64,000 bases of DNA from Nocardia alba NBRC 108234 (GTDB taxonomy: Bacteria; Actinomycetota; Actinomycetes; Mycobacteriales; Mycobacteriaceae). This document shows positions 1 through 8,318 of this stretch, one piece after another (positions within the stretch are counted from its first letter, which is position 1; each line of letters starts with the position of its first letter). The notes beneath the pieces are model-generated. The model was not told where the DNA came from, ran no database searches, and worked only from the letters and a program-made list of their open reading frames with translations. Location of the stretch: the NCBI RefSeq assembly GCF_001612665.1, contig NZ_BDAX01000001.1:186001-250000 (forward strand), in the 5' to 3' direction. The translations under genes were made by a program, and so were the position numbers.

Positions 1-100
1 ATAAGGTCCTGAGCTGTCCGCGAAACGAAGCCCACCTGTGAGTGCCGGTTGTCGAACAACGCTTCCGGACGAATGAAGTGATCTGCCTCCGAGTACGAGC

Positions 101-136
101 GAGTCTGTCACCGGCGAATGCGCTGGTGACAGACTC
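101..136. terminator. Strong inverted repeat, possible terminator
   Basis: Twelve bases at 101-112 are exactly complementary to 125-136, and three more pairs (one G-T wobble) extend the stem inward, leaving a six-base loop. No T-tract follows, so it may be a factor-independent hairpin of the actinobacterial kind or an mRNA end structure. Positions 1-245 otherwise hold no gene I can support; the hairpin may end a transcript from the left or the minus-strand transcript of the two small genes to its right. Confidence 0.5.
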
Positions 137-245
137 ACTGTGACGGGGTTGCCTTCGCGCTGCCGGAATTAGGTGAGGTGGTTCTCCGTCTTACCCGGGC
201 GCGCCGAGGTTTCGAGCGGTCGGGCATACGGGATCGGTCGGGCGG

Positions 246-596
246 TCAGGGCTGTAGGTACAGCCGCTCGTTGGGCAGGCGAGGCAATCCGGTGCAATGG
301 CTGGGATAGACGGCGACGGTGCCGGGACGGCGGGCGGCCACATCACAGACGAACACCAGTGCAGCGGTCAGGCATGCCGCGAATTCCATTCGCACGCTGG
401 GGAACTGGATCGCGAGATGGATGTCGGGCTCGTCAGGGCACGGTGATCGGCCAAGAGCAGGGGCGCGTGGCCCGCTGACTTCGTCCGTGGGTGTGGCGGG
501 CGCGCTTGTGAGCCAGCCGGCCTCACGCATCGCTTCGAGCGCTCGGCGCAGTTCAGGCAGTGACTGCTGGGGCACGGCGGGGGTGAGTCTTCTCAT
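246..596 (-). CDS. Hypothetical protein, 116 aa, coupled to small winged-helix gene
   Basis: I do not recognise a family. The ATG at 596 overlaps the TGA of the upstream gene as ATGA, which decides the start over a longer frame running back to 644. The N-terminal third is charged and probably helical (LPELRRALEAMREAGWL), followed by a Pro/Ala-rich linker and a hydrophobic stretch near residues 68-85 (FAACLTAALVFVCDVAA) that could be a buried strand/helix or a weak membrane segment. The coupling to a DNA-binding gene suggests a two-gene unit of accessory origin. Function unknown. Confidence 0.5.
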   Translation of the reverse strand: MRRLTPAVPQQSLPELRRALEAMREAGWLTSAPATPTDEVSGPRAPALGRSPCPDEPDIHLAIQFPSVRMEFAACLTAALVFVCDVAARRPGTVAVYPSHCTGLPRLPNERLYLQP

Positions 597-886
597 CGCG
601 AGCTCTGCGGTTCCGGGAGAGGCTGCCCGACGGTTACCCGCCATTGGGCGTGCTGGTTCCGGAAGGCGTCACCGTTGCGGCGCAACGAGTTCAGGGCACG
701 CGCCACGCGCCACGGCGACATGTTCAGGTTGCGAGCGATTGTGTTGGCGGTGAGCAGACCGCCCGGGGTCAGGACATCGAGCACCTGTTGCTCGACAACT
801 GTCAGGCTCTTGGTAGTCGTGTCGGTTGGGAGGTCGGCGACTCGCCGCCGATTGTCAGTCGCTGATGAGTGCGTGAAGACCGTCAT
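593..886 (-). CDS. Small winged-helix DNA-binding protein, 97 aa
   Basis: A short protein whose middle (residues 28-75) reads as a winged helix: helix around VVEQQVLDVL, a turn with GGLLTANTIARNL, then a recognition helix MSPWRVARALNSLRR and a C-terminal wing. This is the layout of MarR- or ArsR-like regulators and of replication/partition wH domains. The ATG at 886 has AGGAG about ten bases upstream. It is divergent from the HTH/PRTase gene across about 200 bp, so it could regulate that gene and itself. Which wH family it belongs to is not clear from sequence alone. Confidence 0.6.
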   Translation of the reverse strand: MTVFTHSSATDNRRRVADLPTDTTTKSLTVVEQQVLDVLTPGGLLTANTIARNLNMSPWRVARALNSLRRNGDAFRNQHAQWRVTVGQPLPEPQSSR

Positions 887-1027
887 GGCTGCTAACTCCT
901 GTGGGGTGGCGGTGGTTGCTGCTGATCACCCTCCCAGTCGGTCAGGGGCCTTCACACCTGCTGAGCGGTACGAGCTCCCACGGATTCTTGGGTAGCTTGA
1001 CCTGCTCAGATTGTTCGAAATACGGAA

Positions 1028-1049
1028 GTTGCCCATTGTGATGGGTAAC
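1028..1049. promoter_or_regulatory. Inverted repeat upstream of the HTH/PRTase gene, candidate operator
   Basis: GTTGCCCAT, four bases, then ATGGGTAAC form a nine-base inverted repeat with one mismatch. It lies between the divergent wH gene and the preferred start of the HTH/PRTase gene. A candidate autoregulatory site; its function is inferred only from position and symmetry. Confidence 0.35.
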
Positions 1050-1091
1050 CTTCCTCCCAACTACTGCTCATGGGGTGAAGGGCTGTCGGTC

Positions 1092-2252
1092 ATGGGAACG
1101 TCGTCGAGGTCACCGGGCGTGAACGCACGCACGAGCCATCAGATGAGTCCGCAAGCGCGCGGCCGGGAGCTGGCCGCGCAGGGCAAGAAACTGTGGACCG
1201 AGTTGGGGTCGGTGAAAGGTGCGGCGGCTGAGCTGATGGCCCGGTACCCGGACGTGCCGAGTTTGCAGGCGTACCGATACGCGGCGGGCCTATCCCAAGA
1301 TCAGGCGGCAGCGCGATACAACGATGTGACCGGAAACCAGACCAGCCTTGGTGGTACATCTGTCAACGCCTGGGAGTCGTGGGCGCGCCGCAGGGGGCAG
1401 GGTTCCCCGCCCCCGATGTCAGGTTTGCTCATCTTGTGTGCGGCCTACGGACGAGGGCCGCTGGGGGTCGCGGAGGAGAGCATCAGCCCAACAGAGCTCA
1501 TAGCCGAAGCCTACGAGCGGCTGCCAATCGAAGATCAGCTAGCGCTGAAAAATTATACAGCGGACAAGGTTCCAGCCGGTGGACCAACATCGGCACTCGA
1601 GCACGGCGCGATGCGGAGTCAGCCCCCCGCTCTACACATTCGAGGAGGCCAAGTCGGCCCGGAGTTCATATTGACGGTTCCAACTGTCGAATACGGGAAC
1701 CCCGACGTAGACGTGTTCACCCTACCCAATCCTCAGCCCGGCAGATTGATTGATCTCACGTGGGAGACCTTCGGTTATGGGGTGGAACGGTTATCGCAAC
1801 AGATCAAGAACCTGGGAAAACGCCTTGACATGGATATCTGCTTCGGAGTCAATGAAGCCGGCTTGGTTATAGCAACATTCCTGGCTTCATCTCGCTTTTC
1901 TCGATGCCGAATAGGCTACTTGCGGTGCAACAAAATGCGCGACGGCATAGACTTGGATGGTGCATCCTTCTACCCTGAAGCCAATGAATCTCCTACGATT
2001 CTCATCTGCGACTTCGAAGTCAAGCACGCTGACGTAATCGGCTACCTCGCCCGGCAACTACGTAGCCGCTACCCCAAGGCTGAGCTGTACTTCGCCGTCT
2101 TCGGCGCAATGACCAAAGACCGACAATTGGACGTCGACAGCTTCGACGACCTAACCGGCGCCAGGATCATGCGCGCAGCAGAATTTGAAGCAATTTTCAT
2201 CGCCGCAACAATGAGCCCTCCCGGAATTGAACCTCCATTGGAGTTGCGCTAG
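1092..2252 (+). CDS. HTH protein with C-terminal phosphoribosyltransferase-like domain
   Basis: The N-terminal third carries a Cro/XRE-type helix-turn-helix (around AYRYAAGLSQDQAAARYN). The C-terminal half looks like a type I PRTase fold: a beta-alpha start with FGVNEAGLVIATFLASS, then hydrophobic strand plus acidic tip ILICDFEVKHADVIG where PRTases have the PRPP-binding loop. The usual two acidic residues plus Thr-Gly-Thr loop is altered (DFEVKHAD), so it may sense a nucleotide or PRPP rather than catalyse. Start is uncertain: a TTG at 1011 opens the frame, but an inverted repeat at 1028-1049 favours the ATG at 1092 (another ATG is at 1143). It is followed after 23 bases by an IMPase-fold gene. 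Third-position bias is weaker than in the catabolic genes, suggesting foreign origin. Confidence 0.6.
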   Translation: MGTSSRSPGVNARTSHQMSPQARGRELAAQGKKLWTELGSVKGAAAELMARYPDVPSLQAYRYAAGLSQDQAAARYNDVTGNQTSLGGTSVNAWESWARRRGQGSPPPMSGLLILCAAYGRGPLGVAEESISPTELIAEAYERLPIEDQLALKNYTADKVPAGGPTSALEHGAMRSQPPALHIRGGQVGPEFILTVPTVEYGNPDVDVFTLPNPQPGRLIDLTWETFGYGVERLSQQIKNLGKRLDMDICFGVNEAGLVIATFLASSRFSRCRIGYLRCNKMRDGIDLDGASFYPEANESPTILICDFEVKHADVIGYLARQLRSRYPKAELYFAVFGAMTKDRQLDVDSFDDLTGARIMRAAEFEAIFIAATMSPPGIEPPLELR

Positions 2253-2275
2253 ATTCGAGCAAAGGTGACCTTCGC

Positions 2276-3202
2276 ATGAGCGACCAGAACACGACCGAGT
2301 TGGCGCAGTACATCACCGACATGGTGCCAACTATGATGGCCGAGATACGTCCCCGCCTGGTACAAGCCGCGCTGACCGGGCACCGTTCGGAGACCGAGAA
2401 TGTCCGCCACGAGGACAATTTCTTGTCGGAGTACGACTTGTGGATGCACGGACGCTACAAGGAACTTCTATCCGAGTACTTACCGTCGTTCATATACGCA
2501 TCAGAAGAGGCTGATCCGCACGTTGTTGGAAGCGACCCGGAACCAGACTTGTGCATCCTCGTCGATCCGCTGGATACCAGCGAATTGGCCGTTCGATCCC
2601 TGCATGGTTACACCCACATCATGGTCTACTCGCGATCTTTGAAACGGCCCATCATTGCGGTAGTCGGCGACATTTTTCATCATGTTCAGCTATACGCGGC
2701 CATGCGAGAACCAGATGGCGCCGATCGTGCGTTCATGGTCACTGCAAGCGGCGACCGCCATGCACTGAACCAGCCTTCGCGCGCCCGGCTTCCCCAAGCG
2801 CTGGTCACGAACTACCTGATGCGTCCAGATGAGCGATTTCGCCCCCTGGCAAAGCAGCAACAATTCTTCGATGCACTGAGCGCGGCATCGGCGGACGGCA
2901 AGAGAAGAGGGCGAATCGGGGTTGATTTCGGCTCTGTCAGTTTGTGCCACGTCGCTGCCGGGTTCACTGATGCGACTGTGGAATTCGCCAAGGGATTTGC
3001 CGTCTGGGATCTGTCGCCCGGACATTATATTTTGCACGCAGCCGGGGGCGTGACGATCGATCTCGATGGTGATCCGATCCCGCTGGACTGCGGCCTCAAC
3101 AGCACAGCGGAGATCAACCAGACGATGGGTACGCGCCGAAAGTTCATCGCGGCCGGCAATCGAGTCCTCGCAGAGGAGATACGCGAAACCATGCAGCACT
3201 GA
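2276..3202 (+). CDS. Inositol monophosphatase-fold protein (FIG superfamily), divergent
   Basis: 308 residues with the Mg-dependent phosphatase layout: ASEEAD (acidic loop), then LVDPLDTSE, then near the C-terminus AVWDLSPGHYILHAAGG, matching the WDxAAG motif. Family members dephosphorylate inositol phosphates, fructose-1,6-bisphosphate or 3',5'-bisphosphonucleotides. The metal loop here is DPLDTS rather than the usual DPxDGT/S, so the glycine is missing, and the third motif is loosened (WDLSPG). It may have a non-standard substrate or reduced activity. It probably forms an operon with the preceding HTH/PRTase gene. Codon use is again less GC-biased than the catabolic genes to the right. Confidence 0.7.
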   Translation: MSDQNTTELAQYITDMVPTMMAEIRPRLVQAALTGHRSETENVRHEDNFLSEYDLWMHGRYKELLSEYLPSFIYASEEADPHVVGSDPEPDLCILVDPLDTSELAVRSLHGYTHIMVYSRSLKRPIIAVVGDIFHHVQLYAAMREPDGADRAFMVTASGDRHALNQPSRARLPQALVTNYLMRPDERFRPLAKQQQFFDALSAASADGKRRGRIGVDFGSVSLCHVAAGFTDATVEFAKGFAVWDLSPGHYILHAAGGVTIDLDGDPIPLDCGLNSTAEINQTMGTRRKFIAAGNRVLAEEIRETMQH

Positions 3203-3236
3203 CCGCGGCTGTTGCTGTGATCCGGCGTGGTCTCGG

Positions 3237-4112
3237 TTACCCGCGCTGTGCGGCGGGCTGGGCCGAGATCGCTTCGGCCGCTTCGGCGCCGAAGCGGACC
3301 AGGGCTTCCTGGGCGAAGGAGGCGACGAGTTCGCCTGCCACGGTGAGGACGTCGCCTCGGCCGAAGGAGCGGCCGTGTGCCAGGACCGGGCTGTGCTGGC
3401 GCAGCAGTAGCCAGTCGTCGGTGCGGAACGGGCGGTGGAACCACAGGGTGTGGGCGGTGACGGCGGAGTTGAACGCGGTGCCGTTGCCGCGCTGGCTGAT
3501 GCCCTCGAGTGGGCGCAGGGCGGTGCCGATGAGGTTCAGGTCGGTGGCGTAGGCGGCCAGCGCGGCGGACAGGCCGGCGTCGACGGCGGGCGTGCGCATC
3601 CAGAACTCGTACTCGGGCAGGGCGGCGGCGGTGGCGTTGAGATCGTCGAAAGCTCTTGTCTCCCAGGGGAGAAGGTCGAAGGTGACGCGGTATTCCGGAT
3701 CGAGCAGCGCGGGGACGTCCTCGATGTGCTGGATTTGCGGGCCGTCCTCGTCGACGTGCATGGATACGGCGGCGGTGGCGATGACACGCCCGGACTGCCT
3801 GGCGACGATCGCGAGGGTGGCGAACGAGCGGCCTTCGTGCTGGCGGGTCACCTCGTAGCGCAGCGGCGCGTCGTAGCCGCCTTCCTTGGCGAAGAGGGTG
3901 TGGATCGACTTGACCGATTTGTCCGGGCAGGCGAGTTCGGCGGCGCGGACGAACTGCCCCAGGATCTGGCCGCCGAAGAGCCTGCGATAGTTCAGCGGCA
4001 GGTGGGGTCCTTCGAACACGGTCGTGGCAGGGCCGAGGTCGGTGGCGCTGTCGTCGGGCGGCGACACACCCAGATCCAGGCTGGCGAGCAGGCTGTTCCA
4101 GAGATCGGTCAT
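3237..4112 (-). CDS. tesB: Acyl-CoA thioesterase II
   Basis: 291 residues, typical TesB length, with two hotdog domains. Seen: LFGGQILGQ in the first hotdog (about 45-53) and WFHRPF in the second. D191, T222 and Q268 fall where E. coli TesB has its Asp/Thr/Gln triad. It hydrolyses acyl-CoA to free acid and CoA in the cytosol, which would release CoA from dead-end intermediates. It is last in the minus-strand oxygenase operon but has its own composite operator at 4127-4154 directly upstream, so it can also be transcribed separately. Confidence 0.9.
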   Translation of the reverse strand: MTDLWNSLLASLDLGVSPPDDSATDLGPATTVFEGPHLPLNYRRLFGGQILGQFVRAAELACPDKSVKSIHTLFAKEGGYDAPLRYEVTRQHEGRSFATLAIVARQSGRVIATAAVSMHVDEDGPQIQHIEDVPALLDPEYRVTFDLLPWETRAFDDLNATAAALPEYEFWMRTPAVDAGLSAALAAYATDLNLIGTALRPLEGISQRGNGTAFNSAVTAHTLWFHRPFRTDDWLLLRQHSPVLAHGRSFGRGDVLTVAGELVASFAQEALVRFGAEAAEAISAQPAAQRG

Positions 4113-4126
4113 AGTCGAATCTTCCT

Positions 4127-4154
4127 ATTCTACCTGAAAGAGAATTATGTTCTC
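4127..4154. promoter_or_regulatory. Composite TetR-type operator before tesB
   Basis: ATTCTA, seven bases, GAGAAT, TAT, GTTCTC. It matches the composite found before other units of this window. It overlaps the TAA stop of the upstream tetR gene and lies 15 bases before the tesB start, so it probably controls a tesB promoter inside the operon. Confidence 0.7.
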
Positions 4155-4804
4155 ACGGTACCGGTGACGCCCGCGGCGCAGAATTCCCAGACTTCCTCGG
4201 CGGTGATCGGGCGCGCTGCCAGGTCGTCCTGGCCGCCGCTGGACTGGGCGGTGAACATCACGGTCTGCATCGTCATGGCGGCCACCCGGCGGGGATTGAG
4301 GCCGGGGCGCAGCGTGCCCGCCGACGCGGCGTCGGTCACCAGGTCGACGAAGAGGTCGAGTAGTGGTGCGTGCGCGACCTTCACGTGGGCGGGATGGGTG
4401 ACCAGCAGGCGCGGCGCGAAGTCGGTGAACAGCGGGTGGCGATCCCGGGGATCGGACCGGCACAGCGAGAACAGCAGCTGTACCGCGACTCCGAGCCGGG
4501 TCAGCGGATCGTCCTCCTCGGCCGCCGCCAGGCGGATCTGCTCGGCCGTGCGCAGCAGCGCGTCCTCGAACAGGGCGAGCAGCAGTTCGTGCTTGCCGTC
4601 GAATTGCAGATAGAAGCTGCGCAGCGACTGGCGCGACCGCTCCACCACCTCCTGCACGGTGAAATCGGTGCTGCCGTTCTCGGAGATGATCGCCTGGGCC
4701 GCTTCGAGGAAACGCTGCACCCGCTGTTCGGCCCGCAACCGGGTGGACTTGATCGACCGTTCCACCGCGCGTTGTTTCCAGGCGGGTTCCGCGCGCTCAC
4801 TCAT
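4145..4804 (-). CDS. TetR-family regulator, probable reader of the GAGAAT/ATTCTC operator
   Basis: 219 residues. The DNA-binding half (about 20-65) shows the TetR pattern: FLEAAQAIISENG, VQEVVERSRQSLRSFYLQF, then the FDGKHELLLALFEDAL helix. The C-terminal ligand domain is unclassified. The ATG overlaps the stop of the upstream acyl-CoA dehydrogenase as ATGA. A near-twin lies at 56898-57551, with almost identical recognition helix (RSRQSLRSFYLQF in both), so both should read the same site. Being inside an operon with an operator at 10456-10470 suggests feedback control. Ligand presumably an acyl-CoA intermediate (inference). Confidence 0.85.
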   Translation of the reverse strand: MSERAEPAWKQRAVERSIKSTRLRAEQRVQRFLEAAQAIISENGSTDFTVQEVVERSRQSLRSFYLQFDGKHELLLALFEDALLRTAEQIRLAAAEEDDPLTRLGVAVQLLFSLCRSDPRDRHPLFTDFAPRLLVTHPAHVKVAHAPLLDLFVDLVTDAASAGTLRPGLNPRRVAAMTMQTVMFTAQSSGGQDDLAARPITAEEVWEFCAAGVTGTVRT

Positions 4805-5598
4805 AGCTGCACCAGCCGCGCGGCCGTGCCCGAAGCGCGCGCGATGGCGCCCGCCTCGCGGACCAGTTCGCGGGAACTGCCGAGCAGTCCGTCCAGGACC
4901 AGCACCCGGCGGATGTGGCGGTGCAGATCGTGTTCGGCGGTGAAGCCGATGCCGCCCAGCGTCTGCTGACAGTGCCGCGCGGTGATCAGGGCGGCCCGCC
5001 CCGCGGCGGCCTTGGCCAGCAGCGACCCCAGATCGTCGGTGGCCGCGGCTAAGGTGGCCTCGGCGCCCTCGATCGCGACGAAGGTCTCGGCGAGGCGGTG
5101 CCGGATCGCCTGGAACGAGGCCACCGGCCGCCCGAACTGCACGCGATCGACGGCGTGGGTGCGGGCCAGCGCCAGCATGGCCCGGCTCGCGCCGGTGAGC
5201 CACCAGCCCAGCGCCCGCCGGCCCTCGGCCAGTGGGATCGGTGCCCCCGCCGGGACCGCGCGAATCGGCAGATCGGCGTCCAGGGTCGGGGACCGGTCGG
5301 CGCCGGACGCGTCGTCGGCGTGGTCCCAGCGCACCCAGGTTCCCCCGGACCAGGGCAGCGCGACCGGGTCGTCGGCGGACAGTCCGCCAGCCGCCCGGAC
5401 GACGTCGTTGAGCAGCGGCGCGTGCGCGCCGGTCTCGCCGAGCAACCGGAACACCAGGGGGACAGTGGCGTCAGGCGCGTCGGTCAGCATCTCCTGCCAG
5501 CCCAGGTCGACGAGCGCTGTGTGCAGCTCCGCGCCGGAGACGTCGCGCATGGTCTTGCGCAGCGTCTGGGCCAGCAGATCGAGTTCGGCAGCATCCAC
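4801..5598 (-). CDS. Short acyl-CoA dehydrogenase subunit (partner of 5602-6705)
   Basis: 265 residues, well below the roughly 380 of a standalone enzyme. Recognisable is the C-terminal helical part: GASRAMLALARTHAVDR, FGRPVASFQAIRH, then HCQQTLGGIGFTAEHDLH. The helix that carries the catalytic Glu-Arg in the long partner has no Glu here, so this chain is probably a non-catalytic half of a heteromeric enzyme, like the ChsE pairs of steroid side-chain oxidation. Only three bases separate it from the long subunit, and it overlaps tetR as ATGA. Confidence 0.8.
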   Translation of the reverse strand: MDAAELDLLAQTLRKTMRDVSGAELHTALVDLGWQEMLTDAPDATVPLVFRLLGETGAHAPLLNDVVRAAGGLSADDPVALPWSGGTWVRWDHADDASGADRSPTLDADLPIRAVPAGAPIPLAEGRRALGWWLTGASRAMLALARTHAVDRVQFGRPVASFQAIRHRLAETFVAIEGAEATLAAATDDLGSLLAKAAAGRAALITARHCQQTLGGIGFTAEHDLHRHIRRVLVLDGLLGSSRELVREAGAIARASGTAARLVQL

Positions 5599-5601
5599 GG
5601 T

Positions 5602-6705
5602 TCACTCTTTCCCCAGGTCGAGCAGTCGACGCGCGATGATGTTGCGTTGGATCTCGGCGGTGCCGCCGTAGATCGTCGCGGCGCGCGAGTACAGGTATTC
5701 CGCGCGCCACGGTGAATCGGCGAGCTCGATGACGCCGGGCAGCAGATCGCGGACGGTGTCGAACAGGTGCTGTTCGGCCGTGGCGAGCAGCACCTTGTCG
5801 ACGGAGGTCTCCGGTCCCAGCTTGCCGCCGGCCGCCAGACGTTCCTGCGTCGCCAGCGAGCGGCAGCGGATGGTGTGCAGGGCCAGGTGGACGGCGCCGA
5901 GTTCGGCGTCGTCGTGGCCGGCCCGGTCGTCGTGCGCGGTCTGCTCGAGCAGCTGGTCGAATCGCCTGTAGAGATAAGCGATCCGGTGCCAGAAGCAGGT
6001 GGAGCGCTCGTGTGGGAGCAGATCCATCGCGATCCGCCAGCCGTCGCCCGGTCGGCCGAGCATGCGGTCGGCGGGCACGACGACCTCGTCGAAGTACACC
6101 TCGGCGAACTCGTCGATGCCGTGCATCGTGCGCAACGGCCGCACGGTGATGCCGGGGGAGTCCATGTCGACGAAGAACGCGGTGATCCCGTCGTGGCCGA
6201 TTCCGGTGCGGGTCAACAGGACACAGCGCGCCGCGTACTGGGCCAGGCTGGTCCACACCTTCTGACCGGTGATCACCCAGTGATCACCGCGCTGCTCGGC
6301 CTTGGTGCTCAGGGAGGCGAGATCGCTGCCCGAGCCGGGCTCGGAGAACCCCTGGCACCACTGTTCGCGGCCGCTGAGCAGTCGCGGCACCATTTCCGCT
6401 GCCAGCTGCGGGCTGGCGTAGGAGATCATCGTGGGCGCGAGAACCTCGATCATGGAGTAGATGCCGGGCTCGGCCAGGTCGCGGGTCGCGACCTCCTCGC
6501 CGAGGATCGCCCGCAGCACCGCCGGTCCGCCGAGACCTCCCACCTCGGCGGGCCAGCCGTACCGCATCCAATCCGCGTCGAAGAGCGCGCGCCGGACCCT
6601 GGCCAGTTGCTCGACCTGTGCGTCGAGCGAATGGTCGGGCCCCGCGGACAGGTCGTTCGCGTCGAGCCAGGACCGCAGACCGGTCCGGAAGTCGGCGCGG
6701 TTCAC
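5602..6705 (-). CDS. Long acyl-CoA dehydrogenase subunit (catalytic)
   Basis: 367 residues with the full fold: N-terminal helices (YGWPAEVGGLGG), flavin strand GFSEPGSGSDLASL and GQKVWTS, then C-terminal GGTAEIQRNIIARRLL. The probable catalytic base is the Glu of LLPHERST in helix G, the position used by isovaleryl-CoA and ChsE-type dehydrogenases, since the C-terminal position reads Gly-Gly. The GTG start at 6705 overlaps the upstream stop as GTGA, which decides it over a longer open frame. Forms an FAD-dependent alpha,beta-dehydrogenase with the short partner; substrate probably bulky (inference). Confidence 0.88.
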   Translation of the reverse strand: MNRADFRTGLRSWLDANDLSAGPDHSLDAQVEQLARVRRALFDADWMRYGWPAEVGGLGGPAVLRAILGEEVATRDLAEPGIYSMIEVLAPTMISYASPQLAAEMVPRLLSGREQWCQGFSEPGSGSDLASLSTKAEQRGDHWVITGQKVWTSLAQYAARCVLLTRTGIGHDGITAFFVDMDSPGITVRPLRTMHGIDEFAEVYFDEVVVPADRMLGRPGDGWRIAMDLLPHERSTCFWHRIAYLYRRFDQLLEQTAHDDRAGHDDAELGAVHLALHTIRCRSLATQERLAAGGKLGPETSVDKVLLATAEQHLFDTVRDLLPGVIELADSPWRAEYLYSRAATIYGGTAEIQRNIIARRLLDLGKE

Positions 6706-7118
6706 GCACTCGGTCGTTCGAAGGCGTGCGGACGGCCGGAGTCGTGGTCGCCGTTGCGACGGATGAACGTCATGGCCCTGGTGCGCAGCCGCCAGCCCGC
6801 GTCGGTGCGCGCGTAGGTATCGCTGTAGTAGCCGATCCGCATGTCGTGGGTCGACTGCTCGATGAAGCACAGCGGCTGGGTGCCGCTGGCGGTGTCGCCG
6901 TCGATCTCCAAGGCCGGGGTGCCGGTGAGGAACAACCCCTTCGGCGCCGCGGCGACGAGATCGGGGAACTCGTCGAGCGGGTAGGTGTCGCCGAAGGCGC
7001 TGTAGTTGCCGTCGGGGGTGAACACCGCGACCAGGCCCTCGATGTCGCCCTTGGTGATGGTGACCGCGTACCGCGCGAGCAGCTGTTCCAGCTCGATCAC
7101 GTCGTCAATTCTGGACAA
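6702..7118 (-). CDS. SnoaL/NTF2-like small protein
   Basis: 138 residues of the NTF2-like cone fold: N-terminal helix IDDVIELEQLLARYAV, GDIEGLVAVFTPDGNY, then antiparallel strands ending in GWRLRTRAMTFIRRNG. Family members include isomerases, cyclases, dehydratases and small oxygenase subunits, so the exact reaction is open; an isomerase/hydratase or accessory role beside the Rieske oxygenase is plausible. TTG start at 7118, with GTGA coupling to the downstream dehydrogenase and a 14-base overlap with the amidohydrolase upstream. Confidence 0.75.
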   Translation of the reverse strand: MSRIDDVIELEQLLARYAVTITKGDIEGLVAVFTPDGNYSAFGDTYPLDEFPDLVAAAPKGLFLTGTPALEIDGDTASGTQPLCFIEQSTHDMRIGYYSDTYARTDAGWRLRTRAMTFIRRNGDHDSGRPHAFERPSA

Positions 7119-8316
7119 AGACTTTTCCGCCTTTCATCACGAACCGCACCCGCTGGGTGACGGTGATGTCGGTGAGTGGGTCGCCGGGAACCGCGATGAT
7201 GTCGGCGAGCAGACCCTCGGCCAGCCGGCCCCGGTCGGTGACATCGATCAGTTCGGCGGCCGTGGTGGTCGCAGCGCGCAGCACGGCCAACGGGCTCATG
7301 CCGCGGTCGACGAGCGCGACCAGCTCGTCGGCGTTGCGGCCGTGCGGGATCGCGGGGGCGTCGGTGCCCACCGCGATCTTCACCCCGGCCTTGTAGGCGG
7401 CCAGCACCGAGGTGCGGGCGCGCGGGAACATCTGTGCCGCCTTGGCCTGGAGCTCCGGCGGTGCTTTCGACACGTCCATGGCGTCGGCCAGGCGGGTGGT
7501 CGGCACCAGGTAGGTGCCCTTCTCGACCATCAGTGCGATGGCGTCGTCGTCGATCAGGAAGCCGTGCTCGATGCAGTCGATCCCCGCCTCGACCGCGGCG
7601 CGCACCGCGTCGGCGCCGTGGGTGTGCGAGGCGACCCGCAACCCGCGCCGGTGCGCCTCGTCGACGATCGCCCGCAGTTCCTCGGACGAATAGTGTTGTG
7701 CCCCAGGCGCTCCGGTGAGCGACATGACGCCGCCGGAGACACAGACCTTGATCAGCTGCGCGCCGTGCTTGATCTGGTACCGGACCGCCTTGCGCACCTC
7801 ATCGACACCGTTGGCGATGCCCTCCTCGATGCTGAGCTCCAGCACGTGCGGGGCGAACGCGGCGAACATCGTCGGATCGAGATGTCCGCCGGTCGGGGTG
7901 ATCGCGTGCCCGGCGGGCACGATGCGCGGCCCGTCGACCCAGCCGGCGTCGATGGCCTTGCCGAGCGCGACATCGAGCAGATACCCGCCGGTCTTGACGA
8001 ACAGACCGAGGTTGCGCACGGTCGTGAAACCGGCCCGCAGCGTGCGGCGGGCATTGCCCACCGCACGCAGCATTCGCAGCGGGGGATCATCCTGAACGCT
8101 GGAGGCCAGCCCGGTCTCGCCGCGCCCGCCCATCAGGAGGTTGACCTCCATGTCCATCAGGCCGGGCAGCAGGACGGCGTCGCCGAGGTCGATGATCTCG
8201 CCCTCGGGTTCGCCACCGAGGCCGACGATCCGATCACCCTCGATCCGGATGACTCCTGGTCGGACGATCTCGCCGGTGTCGATGTCGAGGTACCCGGCGG
8301 CCAACAGCGTCAGCAT
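7105..8316 (-). CDS. Amidohydrolase-superfamily protein lacking the first metal motif
   Basis: 403 residues of the imidazolonepropionase/prolidase-like amidohydrolase type: small N-terminal beta-sandwich, TIM barrel, and C-terminal LADIIAVPGDPL. K190 (KVCVSGG), H231/H233 (ASHTHG), H251 (IEHG) and D319 (VGTDAP) match the carboxylated Lys, metal His and catalytic Asp. The strand-1 HxH that should follow LLPGLMDM is replaced by E57-V-N59. The enzyme may therefore be mononuclear, use Glu/Asn ligands, or be altered in activity. In this operon it would suit hydrolysis of a lactone or amide, but that is inference. Confidence 0.8.
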   Translation of the reverse strand: MLTLLAAGYLDIDTGEIVRPGVIRIEGDRIVGLGGEPEGEIIDLGDAVLLPGLMDMEVNLLMGGRGETGLASSVQDDPPLRMLRAVGNARRTLRAGFTTVRNLGLFVKTGGYLLDVALGKAIDAGWVDGPRIVPAGHAITPTGGHLDPTMFAAFAPHVLELSIEEGIANGVDEVRKAVRYQIKHGAQLIKVCVSGGVMSLTGAPGAQHYSSEELRAIVDEAHRRGLRVASHTHGADAVRAAVEAGIDCIEHGFLIDDDAIALMVEKGTYLVPTTRLADAMDVSKAPPELQAKAAQMFPRARTSVLAAYKAGVKIAVGTDAPAIPHGRNADELVALVDRGMSPLAVLRAATTTAAELIDVTDRGRLAEGLLADIIAVPGDPLTDITVTQRVRFVMKGGKVFVQN

Positions 8317-8318
8317 GA

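Noticed and set aside
173..478. Plus-strand open frame of 101 codons
   Set aside because: Arg/Gly-rich composition, no ribosome site, and overlaps the coupled minus-strand gene at 246-596.
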